From contig NZ_BMTW01000004.1 of assembly GCF_014649875.1 (NCBI RefSeq), positions 372,001-436,000 on the forward strand: DNA of 64,000 bases, in the 5' to 3' direction. Source of the stretch: Streptomyces rubiginosohelvolus. Lineage in GTDB: Bacteria > Actinomycetota > Actinomycetes > Streptomycetales > Streptomycetaceae. The notes beneath the pieces are model-generated. The model did not search any database. It was not told where the DNA came from and was given only the letters and a program-made list of their open reading frames with translations. Shown piece by piece: positions 9,072 to 17,098 of this stretch (within the stretch, counting starts at the first letter, position 1; each line of letters opens with the position of its first letter). Made by a program: the position numbers and the translations under genes.

Positions 9072-10237
9072 CGGGACACCTCGCGCACGGTCTCGTCCAC
9101 CCTGACATCGTCGAACGCGGCACGCAGCACGGTGCGTTCGAGGTCGCTGGGGCCGCTGCCACCGCGCACGTGGGCGACGAAGTCCTCGGCGATCTGGTGG
9201 TCGTCGCGGCCCTTGAGGCGCTGGGCGTAGGAGGCCCCCGGGTCGTCCGGCGGCCGCTCGGGGTCGAAGACGAGGCTGAGGGTGTGCGGGAAGCGCCGGG
9301 CGAGGCGGGCCATGGGGTCGGCGGGGCGTACCGGGTCGGTGAGGGTGGCCTCGACCCAGGCGTGCTCGTGGCGGTCCAGGGCGGGGTCCTCCAGGAGGGT
9401 GTCGAGGCGGCCGCGGAGCCGGGCGAGGGGCCGCTCCACGGGGCAGTCGATCCGTTCGTCGGCGGCGATGCCCCCGTCGGCGTCGAGGTCGATGAGCCAC
9501 ATGGTCTTGCGGTGGTCGGCCTCGGAGAAGGAGTAGGCGAGCGGGGAGCCGGAGTAGCGGACCCTGCCCGTGACCCGCTGGGATCCGTGGAGGTGGCCGA
9601 GTGCCGCGTAGTCGACGCCGTCGAAGACCCCGGCGGGGACGGCGGCGACCCCGCCGACGGTGATGTCGCGTTCGCTGTCGCTGGGCTCGCCGCCCGCCAC
9701 GAAGGCGTGCGCGAGGACGACGGAGCGGGTGCCGGCGTGGCGGGTGGCGAGGTCGGCGCGGACCCGGTCCATGGCTGCGGTGAGGACCGCCTCGTGACCG
9801 GCCTTGCCCGCGCCCAGGGCGTCCTTGACCAGGGCCGGTTCCAGGTAGGGCAGTCCGTAGAACGCCACGTCGCCGTGGTCGTCGGACAGGACGACGGGGG
9901 TGGCGCAGCCCTCGGGGTCGGTCCGCAGATGGATCCCGGCGCGTTCGAAGAGCCCGGCGCCGACGCCGAGCCGGCGGGCCGAGTCGTGGTTGCCGGAGAT
10001 CATGACGGTGGGGACGCCTGCGGCGGCGAGCCGGTGCAGCGCCCGGTCGAACAGCTCGACGGCGGTGAGCGGCGGTACGGCCCGGTCGTAGACGTCGCCC
10101 GCGACGAGGACGGCGTCCACCTCGCGCTCCGCGACGGTCGCCACCAGGTGGTCGAGGTAGGCGGCCTGCGCGTCCAGCAGGGAGACACGGTGGAAGGACC
10201 GGCCCAGATGCCAGTCCGAGGTGTGCAGGAGCCTCAC
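9068..10237 (-). CDS. sbcD: Exonuclease SbcCD subunit D
   Basis: A 389-residue Mre11-like metallophosphoesterase. Metal-binding motifs appear in order: HTSDWHLGR at the N-terminus, AGDVYDRA near residue 45, ISGNHDSARRLG near residue 80, then HAFVAGGE and GHLHGSQ. It supplies the manganese-dependent nuclease activity of SbcCD. The GTG at 10237 gives the canonical N-terminus (VRLLHTSDWHLG) and has GGAG seven bases upstream; the longer frame to 10324 adds an acidic, non-conserved stretch. It is the first gene of the sbcDC pair, with a 4-bp overlap into sbcC. Confidence 0.95.
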   Translation of the reverse strand: MRLLHTSDWHLGRSFHRVSLLDAQAAYLDHLVATVAEREVDAVLVAGDVYDRAVPPLTAVELFDRALHRLAAAGVPTVMISGNHDSARRLGVGAGLFERAGIHLRTDPEGCATPVVLSDDHGDVAFYGLPYLEPALVKDALGAGKAGHEAVLTAAMDRVRADLATRHAGTRSVVLAHAFVAGGEPSDSERDITVGGVAAVPAGVFDGVDYAALGHLHGSQRVTGRVRYSGSPLAYSFSEADHRKTMWLIDLDADGGIAADERIDCPVERPLARLRGRLDTLLEDPALDRHEHAWVEATLTDPVRPADPMARLARRFPHTLSLVFDPERPPDDPGASYAQRLKGRDDHQIAEDFVAHVRGGSGPSDLERTVLRAAFDDVRVDETVREVSR

Positions 10238-10426
10238 GCCATCACTCCGCCGGTCTTGCCCTGCATCGTCGTCGTCCTCCACCCCGTGGGCCGCGCACCG
10301 GCGGCCCGTGATCCCGCTCGGCACCGACCACGCTAACGCCGCCGGGCCGCCGAACCCGCATCGATCATGATTTTGGCCCCCGTGGGCGTCCGTGGGATTG
10401 CCCTCACCTCACGAGGTTCACGCGGT

Positions 10427-11059
10427 TCACGCGGTCGCGTCCCCGTACGCCTCGCCGCCCAGCTCCAGGGTCGCGGTCCCCGCGGTCGTGTCGGCCAGCC
10501 AGGCGGTGAACGCCTCGACATCGCCGTCCGGCAGTCCGATCTCCATGGTGACGGCCTCGGCGTACCGCACCTCGCGGACGTCCCGCCCGGTGGCCCGCAG
10601 GTCGTTCTCCAGCTTTCCGGCCCGCTGGTGGTCGACGTGGATCGTGGCGAGCCGGAAGCGCTGCCGGGTGAGGGTGCCGAGCGCGTCGAGGGCTTCGCCG
10701 ACCACTCCCCCGTACGCCCGGATCAGTCCGCCCGCCCCGAGTTTGACCCCGCCGTAGTAACGGGTGACGACCGCGACGACGTACCGCATCTCCCGCCGCA
10801 TCAGCATCTGGAGCATGGGGACGCCCGCGGTGCCGCCGGGTTCGCCGTCGTCGCTCGCCTTCTGTACGGAGGCGTCGGCGCCGATCACGTACGCGAAGCA
10901 GTTGTGGGAGGCGGTCGGGTGCTCCTTGCGGACGCGGGCGACGAAGTCCTGCGCTTCCTCTTCGGTGGCGGCGGGGGCGAGCGAGCAGAGGAAACGGGAT
11001 CGGTTGATCTCGCTCTCGTGCACGCCCGCGCGGGCGACGGTCCGGTACTGCTCCTGCAT
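10427..11059 (-). CDS. IMPACT/YigZ family protein
   Basis: A 210-residue member of the UPF0029/IMPACT family. The hallmark core is present: KASDDGEPGGTAGVPML near residue 68 followed by VVTRYYGGVKLGAGGLIRAY near residue 97. A C-terminal ferredoxin-like domain (residues 140-205) follows, as in E. coli YigZ. Its molecular role is not settled; eukaryotic IMPACT modulates Gcn2 signalling. A textbook -10 box, TAGGGT (11066-11071), ends six bases before the ATG, so the message is probably leaderless. It reads toward sbcD, with 189 bp between. Confidence 0.92.
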   Translation of the reverse strand: MQEQYRTVARAGVHESEINRSRFLCSLAPAATEEEAQDFVARVRKEHPTASHNCFAYVIGADASVQKASDDGEPGGTAGVPMLQMLMRREMRYVVAVVTRYYGGVKLGAGGLIRAYGGVVGEALDALGTLTRQRFRLATIHVDHQRAGKLENDLRATGRDVREVRYAEAVTMEIGLPDGDVEAFTAWLADTTAGTATLELGGEAYGDATA

Positions 11060-11134
11060 CCGTCCACCCTATGCGCCGCCGCGAGGGCGGGTCGCGGCGG
11101 GAATGGGGAGGTGGGGGCCGTGGGTTGTCCCGGC

Positions 11135-11608
11135 ATGAACACAGACGGCAGGAACGCAGACGGCAACGCGGACGGCAGCGGCGTGGTGGACTCGTACGCG
11201 GACGACGCGACGATCCGGCGGATTCTTGAGGACACGGGCGACACCTGGGCGGTGGTCGGCCTGTCGAACAACTCCTCCCGGGCGGCCTACGGAGTGGCCC
11301 AGGTCCTCCAGCGGTTCGGCAAGCGGGTGGTGCCGGTCCACCCGAAGGCCGAAACGGTCCACGGGGAACAGGGGTACGCCTCGCTCGCCGACATCCCCTT
11401 CCAGGTCGACGTGGTGGACGTGTTCGTCAACAGCGAGCTGGCGGGCTCCGTCGCGGGCGAAGCGGTGGCGGTGGGCGCGAAGGCGGTGTGGTTCCAGCTC
11501 GGTGTCGTGGACCCGGACGCCTACGGGCGGACGCGCGCGGCAGGCCTGGACATGGTCATGGACCGGTGCCCCGCGATCGAGATCCCGCGGCTGGGTGCTC
11601 GCGCCTGA
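11135..11608 (+). CDS. CoA-binding domain protein (YccU-like)
   Basis: A 157-residue Rossmann-fold CoA-binding protein: TWAVVGLSNNSSRAAYGVAQ is the dinucleotide-type loop, followed by RVVPVHPKAETVHGEQGY and VDVFVNSE; it matches the single-domain family typified by E. coli YccU. The function is not known. The first 15 residues (NTDGRNADGNADG) are a degenerate repeat encoded by a short tandem repeat at about 11138-11180, so the true start may be a little further in. It is divergent from the YigZ-type gene; no strong ribosome-binding site is visible. Confidence 0.85.
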   Translation: MNTDGRNADGNADGSGVVDSYADDATIRRILEDTGDTWAVVGLSNNSSRAAYGVAQVLQRFGKRVVPVHPKAETVHGEQGYASLADIPFQVDVVDVFVNSELAGSVAGEAVAVGAKAVWFQLGVVDPDAYGRTRAAGLDMVMDRCPAIEIPRLGARA

Positions 11609-11654
11609 GCTGCCCGGGTGTGCGGGGCGCCGCGGGGTGGGCAGAATCCCCGCC

Positions 11655-12470
11655 GTGAAGGACGTACTCGATGTGACCGACAGGGCCCGGACGACGGCCG
11701 CGCTGACCGCGCTCGGCGTACGGCCGGGTGATGTGCTCCTGGTGCACGCCTCGCTGCGGTCGCTGGGGCCGGTGGCGGGCGGGGCGCGGGGGGTGCTGGA
11801 CGCGGTGCGCCGGGCCGTCGGGCCTTCGGGGACGGTGGTGGTCCCCGCCTTCACCCCGGAGAACTCCGACACCTCCCCGCACTACCGCGAGCGGGTGCGG
11901 GGCCTGGACGCCGGGGCCGTGGACGCCGTGCGCGCCGCGATGCCGGCGTACGATCCGGCGCTGACGCCCGCGCCGTCGATGGGCGCGCTGGCCGAGACCG
12001 TACGGACGACTGCGGGGGCCGAACGCAGCGCGCATCCGCAGACCTCGTTCGCCGCGCTCGGCCCCGGGGCGGGGCGGCTGCTGGCCGGGCACCGCCCCGA
12101 CTGCCACCTCGGGGAGGACTCGCCGCTGGCCCGGCTGTACGAGGCGGATGCCCGGATCCTGCTGCTCGGCACCGGCTACGCCACGTGTACGGCGTTCCAC
12201 CTGGGCGAGTACCGGATGCCCGGCCCGCCGCGCCGGAGCTACCGCTGTGTGGTGGCGTCGCGGGGGGTGCGCCGGTGGTGGGAGTACGAGGATGTCGCCC
12301 TGGACGACGGGGACTTCGCCGCTCTGGGCACGGCGTTCGAGGAGGCCGCCGCCGAGGGTGACGTACGGGTGGGGTGCGTCGGCGCGGCCGAGTGCCGGCT
12401 CGTCCGGCTGCGCCCAGCCGTCGACTTCGCCACGACCTGGCTCACGGAGCACCGGACGTCCGGGAGTTGA
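11655..12470 (+). CDS. Aminoglycoside N(3)-acetyltransferase family protein
   Basis: A 271-residue AAC(3)-family protein. Recognisable elements are GDVLLVHASLRSLGPVAGG near residue 25, GTVVVPAFTPENSD near residue 60, SAHPQTSFAALGPGAG near residue 130 and LLLGTGYATCTAFHLGE near residue 178. Known members acetylate the 3-amino group of 2-deoxystreptamine aminoglycosides; many chromosomal Streptomyces homologues have no proven resistance role. The GTG start lies seven bases after a -10-like CAGAAT, consistent with a leaderless message. No aminoglycoside biosynthesis genes are nearby. Confidence 0.88.
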   Translation: MKDVLDVTDRARTTAALTALGVRPGDVLLVHASLRSLGPVAGGARGVLDAVRRAVGPSGTVVVPAFTPENSDTSPHYRERVRGLDAGAVDAVRAAMPAYDPALTPAPSMGALAETVRTTAGAERSAHPQTSFAALGPGAGRLLAGHRPDCHLGEDSPLARLYEADARILLLGTGYATCTAFHLGEYRMPGPPRRSYRCVVASRGVRRWWEYEDVALDDGDFAALGTAFEEAAAEGDVRVGCVGAAECRLVRLRPAVDFATTWLTEHRTSGS

Positions 12471-12503
12471 CCCGGCCGCCCACGGCCGTTCGAGGGGGGA
12501 GGC

Positions 12504-13058
12504 TCAGACGCCGAGGCCCTCGACGATCACCGCGCCCGGGAGGGCGGCGAGCGCCTTGCCGGGGACGATGAGCTTGCCGCGCCGGCTGCCGCTGCCGATC
12601 AGGACCCATTCCTGGTCGACGACGGCGGGGTCAAGGAGGAGCGGCCAGGCGGCGGGCAGGCCGATCGGGGTGATGCCGCCGTACTCCATGCCGCTCTCGC
12701 CGACCGCCGTGTCCATCGGGGCGAAGGAGGCCTTGCGGGCGCCGAGGTGCTTGCGGACCGCGCCGTTGACGTCGACCCGGGTACGGGAGAGGACGACGCA
12801 GGCGGCGAGGGTGACGTCCTGGCCGCGCTTGCCCGCCACGACCACGCAGTTGGCCGAGGTGTCGAGGAGTTCGACGCCGTGGTGCTCGGCGAAGACGGCG
12901 GTGTCGGCGACGGCCGGGTCGCTGTCGACGTGGACGAGCTGCTCGGCGGTGAACTCGCCCCAGCCCGCGGTCAGCGCCGCGACGACGGGGGCGGGGAGCA
13001 GGTCGAACCGTTCCGCGGCGGGAGCGGCGTCCTCGAAGGTGCCGATGGGTGCGCGCAT
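12504..13058 (-). CDS. YbaK/EbsC-type aminoacyl-tRNA deacylase domain protein
   Basis: A 184-residue single-domain protein of the YbaK/ProX family that removes mischarged amino acids from tRNA in trans. The family core is visible: DTSANCVVVAGKRG, LSRTRVDVNGAVRKHLGARK with the conserved lysine, and ESGMEYGGITPIGLP. The ATG at 13058 lies seven bases after a -10-like TAGCGT, so a leaderless start there is preferred to the GTG nine bases upstream. The preceding gene on this strand is an XRE-cupin regulator. The specificity (Pro, Ala, Ser or other) cannot be read. Confidence 0.88.
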   Translation of the reverse strand: MRAPIGTFEDAAPAAERFDLLPAPVVAALTAGWGEFTAEQLVHVDSDPAVADTAVFAEHHGVELLDTSANCVVVAGKRGQDVTLAACVVLSRTRVDVNGAVRKHLGARKASFAPMDTAVGESGMEYGGITPIGLPAAWPLLLDPAVVDQEWVLIGSGSRRGKLIVPGKALAALPGAVIVEGLGV

Positions 13059-13121
13059 GGCGCTCACGCTAACAGCGGCGGGAGCGGGGCCGGCCGGGCG
13101 TCTCAGGGGACGGGCACCCCG

Positions 13122-13180
13122 GCGAGAGGCGCCTCGGCGAAGGAGCCTCCGCGAAGGCTTCTCGGCGAAGGCGTCTCAGC
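13122..13180. repeat. Short imperfect tandem repeat (GCGAAGG words)
   Basis: About four imperfect copies of a 14-15 bp unit built on CTCGGCGAAGG run between the end of the XRE-cupin gene and the start of the YbaK gene. They overlap the very end of the regulator gene. No function is evident; they are probably replication-slippage products, though they occupy the spacer between the two genes. Confidence 0.6.
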
Positions 13181-13748
13181 GAACGGGCGGGATGGCGACG
13201 GCCATGGTGAAGACCGTCGGTTCGCCGCCCTCGTTGCGATAGCCGTGCGACACGTGCGCCTCGAAGGTGGCGGAGGTCCCGGCGGGGACGGCATGGGCGA
13301 GGCCGTCGACGAGGAGGGTCAGTTCGCCCTCGGTGATGTGGAGGAGTTCGACGGTGCCCTCGGGGTGCGGGTCGGACGTGGTGCCCTCCCCGGGCATCAG
13401 CCGGCAGGTCCACAGTTCGAGCGGACCGCGGGCCTCCGTTCCGACGAGCAGGGTGGTAAAGCTGCCCGCCTCGGTGGACCACATGCGGACGGCCCGGCTC
13501 TCCGGGACCAGCCGGACCTGGGGCCCCTGCTCGTGGTCGAGGAGGGTGGTGATGGGCACGCCGAGCGCGTCGGCCAGCTTCACCGTGGTGCCGACGCTCG
13601 GGTTCGTCCGCGCCTGCTCGATCTGGATGATCATCCCGCGGCTGACCCCGGAGCGCGCCGCGAGGGCGTCGAGGGTGAAGCCGCGCTCGCCCCGCCAGCG
13701 CTTGAGGTTGCGGGCCAGCGACTGGGTGAGCTGGTCGAGGTCGGACAC
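13176..13748 (-). CDS. XRE family regulator with C-terminal cupin domain
   Basis: A 190-residue two-domain regulator. The N-terminal XRE HTH covers residues 8-65 (LKRWRGERGFTLDALAARSG, then SRGMIIQIEQARTNPSV). A cupin follows at about 105-188 with GEGTTSDPHPEGTVELLHI and ELTLLVDGLAHAVPAG. Such proteins sense a small ligand in the cupin barrel. GTG at 13748 has AGGGA at proper spacing. The YbaK gene follows on the same strand about 117 bp downstream and could be a target. The upstream region holds long inverted repeats. Confidence 0.92.
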   Translation of the reverse strand: MSDLDQLTQSLARNLKRWRGERGFTLDALAARSGVSRGMIIQIEQARTNPSVGTTVKLADALGVPITTLLDHEQGPQVRLVPESRAVRMWSTEAGSFTTLLVGTEARGPLELWTCRLMPGEGTTSDPHPEGTVELLHITEGELTLLVDGLAHAVPAGTSATFEAHVSHGYRNEGGEPTVFTMAVAIPPVR

Positions 13749-13761
13749 GTACCGTCCCTGC

Positions 13762-13832
13762 GGTGGATGGTCGAGAACGCGGTCAAGAATATTGCACTGC
13801 CGACTGCCGTACGGTGCACTCCACCATCCACC
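13762..13832. promoter_or_regulatory. Inverted repeats upstream of the XRE-cupin gene
   Basis: GGTGGATGG (13762-13770) is repeated inverted as CCATCCACC (13824-13832), and inside these arms TGCAC (13793-13797) is mirrored by GTGCA (13814-13818). The segment also has the only AT-rich patch nearby (AAGAATATT). It lies between the acyltransferase stop and the regulator start, so it is a reasonable autoregulatory operator. This is inference from symmetry only. Confidence 0.4.
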
Positions 13833-13848
13833 GGGCCGTACCGGCGTC

Positions 13849-14598
13849 CTACGGGGTTTCCCGCACCTCGTCCAGCTCGGCGAGGGCCAGCAGCTGCTCG
13901 GGCGTGACGCCCTCCGGGATCGGCACGGGGGCGGGCGTTCGCAGGGGCGGTTGCCAGCCCTTCTCCGGGTCCCAGCTGCGCACGACGCGGGCGGGGGCTC
14001 CGGCGACCACCGCGTGGTCCGGGACCTCGCCCCGGACGACGGCGCCCGCCGCGACCACCACGTTCCGGCCGAGCCGGGCCCCGGGCAGGATCACCGCACC
14101 GGTGCCGATCCAGCAGCCGGGGCCGATCGCCACCGGCTCCATCCGGGGCCACTGCTTGCCCACGGGCTCGTGCGGGTCGTCGTAGCTGTGGTTGGTCGAG
14201 GTGATGTAGACGTACGGGCCGCAGTACGTGTCCGAGCCGATGGTCACCGTCGTGTCGGCGATCACATGGCTGCCGCGCCCCAGCACCACCCCGTCGCCCA
14301 GGGTGAGGATCGGGTCGGGTCCCAGGTCCAGGTCCGGCATCATCCCGGCGGTGAGGGTGACCTGCTCGCCGATGATGCAGTGCGCGCCCAGCTCGATCCA
14401 CGGCTCCCCGAACACGGTCCCCTGCGGGAAGGCGAGCCGGGTGCCCGCGCCGATCGCGCCGAACCGCAGCCGCCCGGGGTGCTCGGCGGTGACCGCGCCC
14501 GCCCGCTGTGCCCAGGCCCAGCCGAGGTGAACCGCGCGGGAGGCGGCGCTGCGCGGCCAGCGGGCGAGGAAGGAGAACGTGTTTCGGTTCTTCGGCAC
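13849..14598 (-). CDS. Hexapeptide-repeat acyltransferase
   Basis: A 249-residue left-handed beta-helix protein. Hexapeptide repeats run from about residue 45 to 205 (IELGAHCIIGEQVTL, AIGPGCWIGTGAVILPGARLG, VVAAGAVVRGEVPDHAVVAG). The loop STNHSYDDPHEPV carries the histidine expected for acetyl transfer in CatB/maa-like enzymes. The substrate is probably a sugar or other hydroxylated small molecule; context gives no clue. The GTG start lies six bases after TACCGT, so a leaderless message is likely. Confidence 0.85.
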   Translation of the reverse strand: MPKNRNTFSFLARWPRSAASRAVHLGWAWAQRAGAVTAEHPGRLRFGAIGAGTRLAFPQGTVFGEPWIELGAHCIIGEQVTLTAGMMPDLDLGPDPILTLGDGVVLGRGSHVIADTTVTIGSDTYCGPYVYITSTNHSYDDPHEPVGKQWPRMEPVAIGPGCWIGTGAVILPGARLGRNVVVAAGAVVRGEVPDHAVVAGAPARVVRSWDPEKGWQPPLRTPAPVPIPEGVTPEQLLALAELDEVRETP

Positions 14599-14758
14599 GC
14601 GCTCACGGTAGTCGGCGGCGCGGTGGGCGATCCCCGCGGTGACCTGTGATGTTCACCCCACTGCGCGGCACCCGCCGGGGGCCGTCGCCTACCGTGAGAG
14701 TCGGCCTGATCCGGTGGAGAGGGCCCAGGAGCACCACACCGGCGCGAAGGAGCAGGCG

Positions 14759-15289
14759 ATGGCGGAGCAGGCGTTGATCACGGGCATGGGCGGCAAGGAG
14801 CCGGACATCGACGTGGACGCTTTCGTGGCCCCGACCTCCGTGGTGATCGGTGAGGTGACGCTCGCCCCGGGCTCCAGCGTCTGGTATCAGGCCGTGCTGC
14901 GCGCCGACTGCGGTCCCATCACGCTCGGCCCCGACAGCAACATCCAGGACAACTGCAGCGTGCACACCGACCCCGGGTTCCCGCTCACCGTGGGCGCGCG
15001 GGTCTCGGTCGGACACAACGCGGTGCTGCACGGCTGTGTGATCGAGGACGACGTGCTGGTCGGGATGGGCGCCACGGTGCTCAACGGGGCCCACATCGGC
15101 GCGGGTTCGCTGGTCGCGGCGCAGGCTCTGGTCCCGCAGGGGATGCAGGTGCCGCCGGGCTCGCTCGTCGCGGGGGTGCCCGCGAAGGTGAAGCGGCCGC
15201 TGACCGCCGAGGAGCTGGAGAGCATCCGCTTCAACGCGGCGGGGTACGTGGAGCTGGCGAAGGCGCACCGCGAGGCGCACGGCGGCTGA
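14759..15289 (+). CDS. Gamma carbonic anhydrase family protein
   Basis: A 176-residue left-handed beta-helix protein of the gamma-carbonic-anhydrase/YrdA class. It has the conserved VLRADCGPITLG and IQDNCSVHTD segments and the zinc-ligand pattern VGHNAVLHGC. Family members bind zinc or iron as trimers; carbonic anhydrase activity is proven only for some. ATG at 14759 is preceded by GAAGGAG eight bases upstream. The gene stands alone and ends at a strong hairpin. Confidence 0.9.
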   Translation: MAEQALITGMGGKEPDIDVDAFVAPTSVVIGEVTLAPGSSVWYQAVLRADCGPITLGPDSNIQDNCSVHTDPGFPLTVGARVSVGHNAVLHGCVIEDDVLVGMGATVLNGAHIGAGSLVAAQALVPQGMQVPPGSLVAGVPAKVKRPLTAEELESIRFNAAGYVELAKAHREAHGG

Positions 15290-15329
15290 CGCCCGCCCGC
15301 AGAACGCCGGAAGGCACCGAAAGGCACTC

Positions 15330-15368
15330 GGGCCGCCGCCCTTCCCGTTCCCGGAGGGGCGGCGGCCC
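15330..15368. terminator. Bidirectional hairpin between convergent genes
   Basis: GGGCCGCCGCCC (15330-15341) pairs perfectly with GGGCGGCGGCCC (15357-15368) around a 15-base loop. It lies between the stops of the gamma carbonic anhydrase and the hotdog thioesterase genes. There is no U-run, which is usual for Streptomyces terminators. Confidence 0.75.
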
Positions 15369-15392
15369 GGTCTCATCTGCGTACGGCAGTGG

Positions 15393-15845
15393 TCAGCCGT
15401 TGGGGCGCAGGGTCCACACGACGGTCATCTCGCCGGTGACGGCGCCGTCGGCGCGGGTGATCTCGATGGCGACGGGGAATTCCGGCCGCTGTCCGGCGTC
15501 CAGCTCGGCGACGACGTCGGCGATCGGGCGGCCGAGGGTCGCGGTGGCGGTGACCTCGCCCATGGCGAGCTTCTTGTAGCCGATCTCGGCCTTCACGGCG
15601 AGCGGCACGGCCCGCGACATCTGGTCGCCGAAGGCGGCGATGACGATCGCGCCACTGGCGGACTCGGCGAGCGTGAACATCGCTCCGGCGTGGGGTCCGC
15701 CGACGTGGTTGTGGTAATCCGCCTGGTCGGGCAGCCGGACGACGGCCCGCTCCGGGGTGGTCTCCAGGAATGCGAGGTTGAGGGTCCGGGCCATCGGAAC
15801 CGTCGCGACGAGCATCTCGCCGACGGTCATCTGTTCAGCGCTCAT
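15393..15845 (-). CDS. DUF4442/PaaI-like hotdog-fold thioesterase
   Basis: A 150-residue single hotdog domain. The central helix region reads YHNHVGGPHAGAMFTLAESAS, the typical NHxGxxHAG signature of PaaI-type acyl-CoA thioesterases. It probably hydrolyses a small or aryl acyl-CoA in the cytoplasm. The ATG lies six bases after TAACCT, so the message may be leaderless. A hairpin terminator follows the stop. Confidence 0.85.
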   Translation of the reverse strand: MSAEQMTVGEMLVATVPMARTLNLAFLETTPERAVVRLPDQADYHNHVGGPHAGAMFTLAESASGAIVIAAFGDQMSRAVPLAVKAEIGYKKLAMGEVTATATLGRPIADVVAELDAGQRPEFPVAIEITRADGAVTGEMTVVWTLRPNG

Positions 15846-15951
15846 GTCCGAAGGTTACTCACCAGTAGCACCGTTTGGCCATCCCCTTGTGACGGCTCCG
15901 GTACAGGGCGGCCGTAGAAGTGGGCGCACGGCCCATCTATGGTTACTGGCC

Positions 15952-17043
15952 ATGTGGCCAGGAACGCAGCCGCCCGGGGGCGAGCAGAACCCGCAGGACA
16001 AGAACCAGAACCCGTACCAGCAGCCGGGGTACCAGCAGCCGAATCCCTATCAGCAACCGGGATATCCGCCGCAGGGCCAGCCGGGGCAGCCCGCCGAGCC
16101 GGGCTACGGGTACCCGCAGGGCCCGCCCGGCGGGCAGCCGGGCTACCAGCAGCCCAATCCCTACCAGCAGCCGACGGTTCCGCAGTACGCCGTCCCGGGT
16201 CCGCCCGGCGGGCCGACGCCCGGCGACGACAAGAAGAAGACGACGATCGTGGCGATCGTCGCGGCGCTGGCCGTCGTGGTCGCGGCGGGCGTCACCGGTT
16301 TCCTCGTGCTCGGCAAGGACGACGACGGCAAGAACGTCGCCGACGACAAGAAGTCCGCGTCGCCGAGTGCCAAGCCCAGCGAATCGGCCACCGACGCCGC
16401 GCCTCCCGGGGAGAACCCGCGGGGTTCCGAAAGCGACCCCAAGCCGTTGATCCCGGGCTGGAAGGTCGTCACCAACCCCAAGTGGGGCACGCAGTTCGAC
16501 GTTCCCGGTGACTGGGAGGTCGCCAGTTCGGGAACGTTCGCCGGCTTCGAGGACGCCAAGAAGGAGGACGGGTCGCCGGTCGCCGGCTTCTCCGCGCCCG
16601 CCTACTACAAGAGCAAGTGGTGCGTCGACGACTCCGACGGGGACGGCAGCCAGGAGGACACCGGGCTCGCCGGCGTCGGGACGAAGGGCGCCCAGGGCGC
16701 CAAGAACACCGACGAGGCCGCGCGGAACGAGGCCGCCAACTGGGTGTGGGCCGCCTACTCCCAGCTGGACCCGAAGTCCAAGGTCAAGATCGGCAAGGCC
16801 AAGCCCTTCACGACGAAGTCGGGTCTCTCCGGCAGCGTCGCGCAGGCCACCGCCCTGGAGCTGGCCAACAAGGAGAAGTGCGACAGCGACGGGAAGTCGA
16901 TCGCGTTCTCCTTCAAGAACTCCAAGGGCGACTTCTCGACCTGGGTCCTCTACGCCGCCACCGGCGTCAAGGACGAGCTTCCGGACACGACCATCCAGCA
17001 GATCCTGAGCACGGTCCGCCTCGCGGGTGAGCCCACGGGCTGA
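15952..17043 (+). CDS. Membrane-anchored Pro/Gln/Tyr-rich protein of unknown function
   Basis: A 363-residue protein. Residues 1-90 are a disordered tail built on repeats of YQQPGYQQPNPYQQ type. One transmembrane helix follows at about 98-121 (TIVAIVAALAVVVAAGVTGF), then a charged Ser/Pro linker and an extracytoplasmic domain from about residue 165 (IPGWKVVTNPKWGTQFDVP). That domain resembles the actinobacterial surface proteins built around a wetted W-x-V pattern, but I cannot name a family. With the N-terminus inside, the C-terminal domain faces outward. TATGGT lies eight bases before the ATG. Confidence 0.8.
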   Translation: MWPGTQPPGGEQNPQDKNQNPYQQPGYQQPNPYQQPGYPPQGQPGQPAEPGYGYPQGPPGGQPGYQQPNPYQQPTVPQYAVPGPPGGPTPGDDKKKTTIVAIVAALAVVVAAGVTGFLVLGKDDDGKNVADDKKSASPSAKPSESATDAAPPGENPRGSESDPKPLIPGWKVVTNPKWGTQFDVPGDWEVASSGTFAGFEDAKKEDGSPVAGFSAPAYYKSKWCVDDSDGDGSQEDTGLAGVGTKGAQGAKNTDEAARNEAANWVWAAYSQLDPKSKVKIGKAKPFTTKSGLSGSVAQATALELANKEKCDSDGKSIAFSFKNSKGDFSTWVLYAATGVKDELPDTTIQQILSTVRLAGEPTG

Positions 17044-17098
17044 CACCCGCACCGCGTTCCCGCACCACCCTGCCGCCCCGCCCCGCCCGCCGGGCGCC

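Noticed and set aside
6765..9230. Long open frame (821 codons) on the plus strand
   Set aside because: It is fully antisense to sbcC, is Gly/Ala/Arg/Leu low complexity, and shows no domain; sbcC on the other strand has every expected motif. Typical GC-rich shadow.
11655..12470. Part of an aminoglycoside biosynthesis and resistance cluster
   Set aside because: The AAC(3)-like gene stands alone; neighbours are a CoA-binding protein and YbaK, with no aminoglycoside genes in the window.
13122..13180. Regulatory array of GCGAAGG repeats
   Set aside because: The repeats are imperfect, overlap the end of a coding region and look like slippage; listed as a repeat only.
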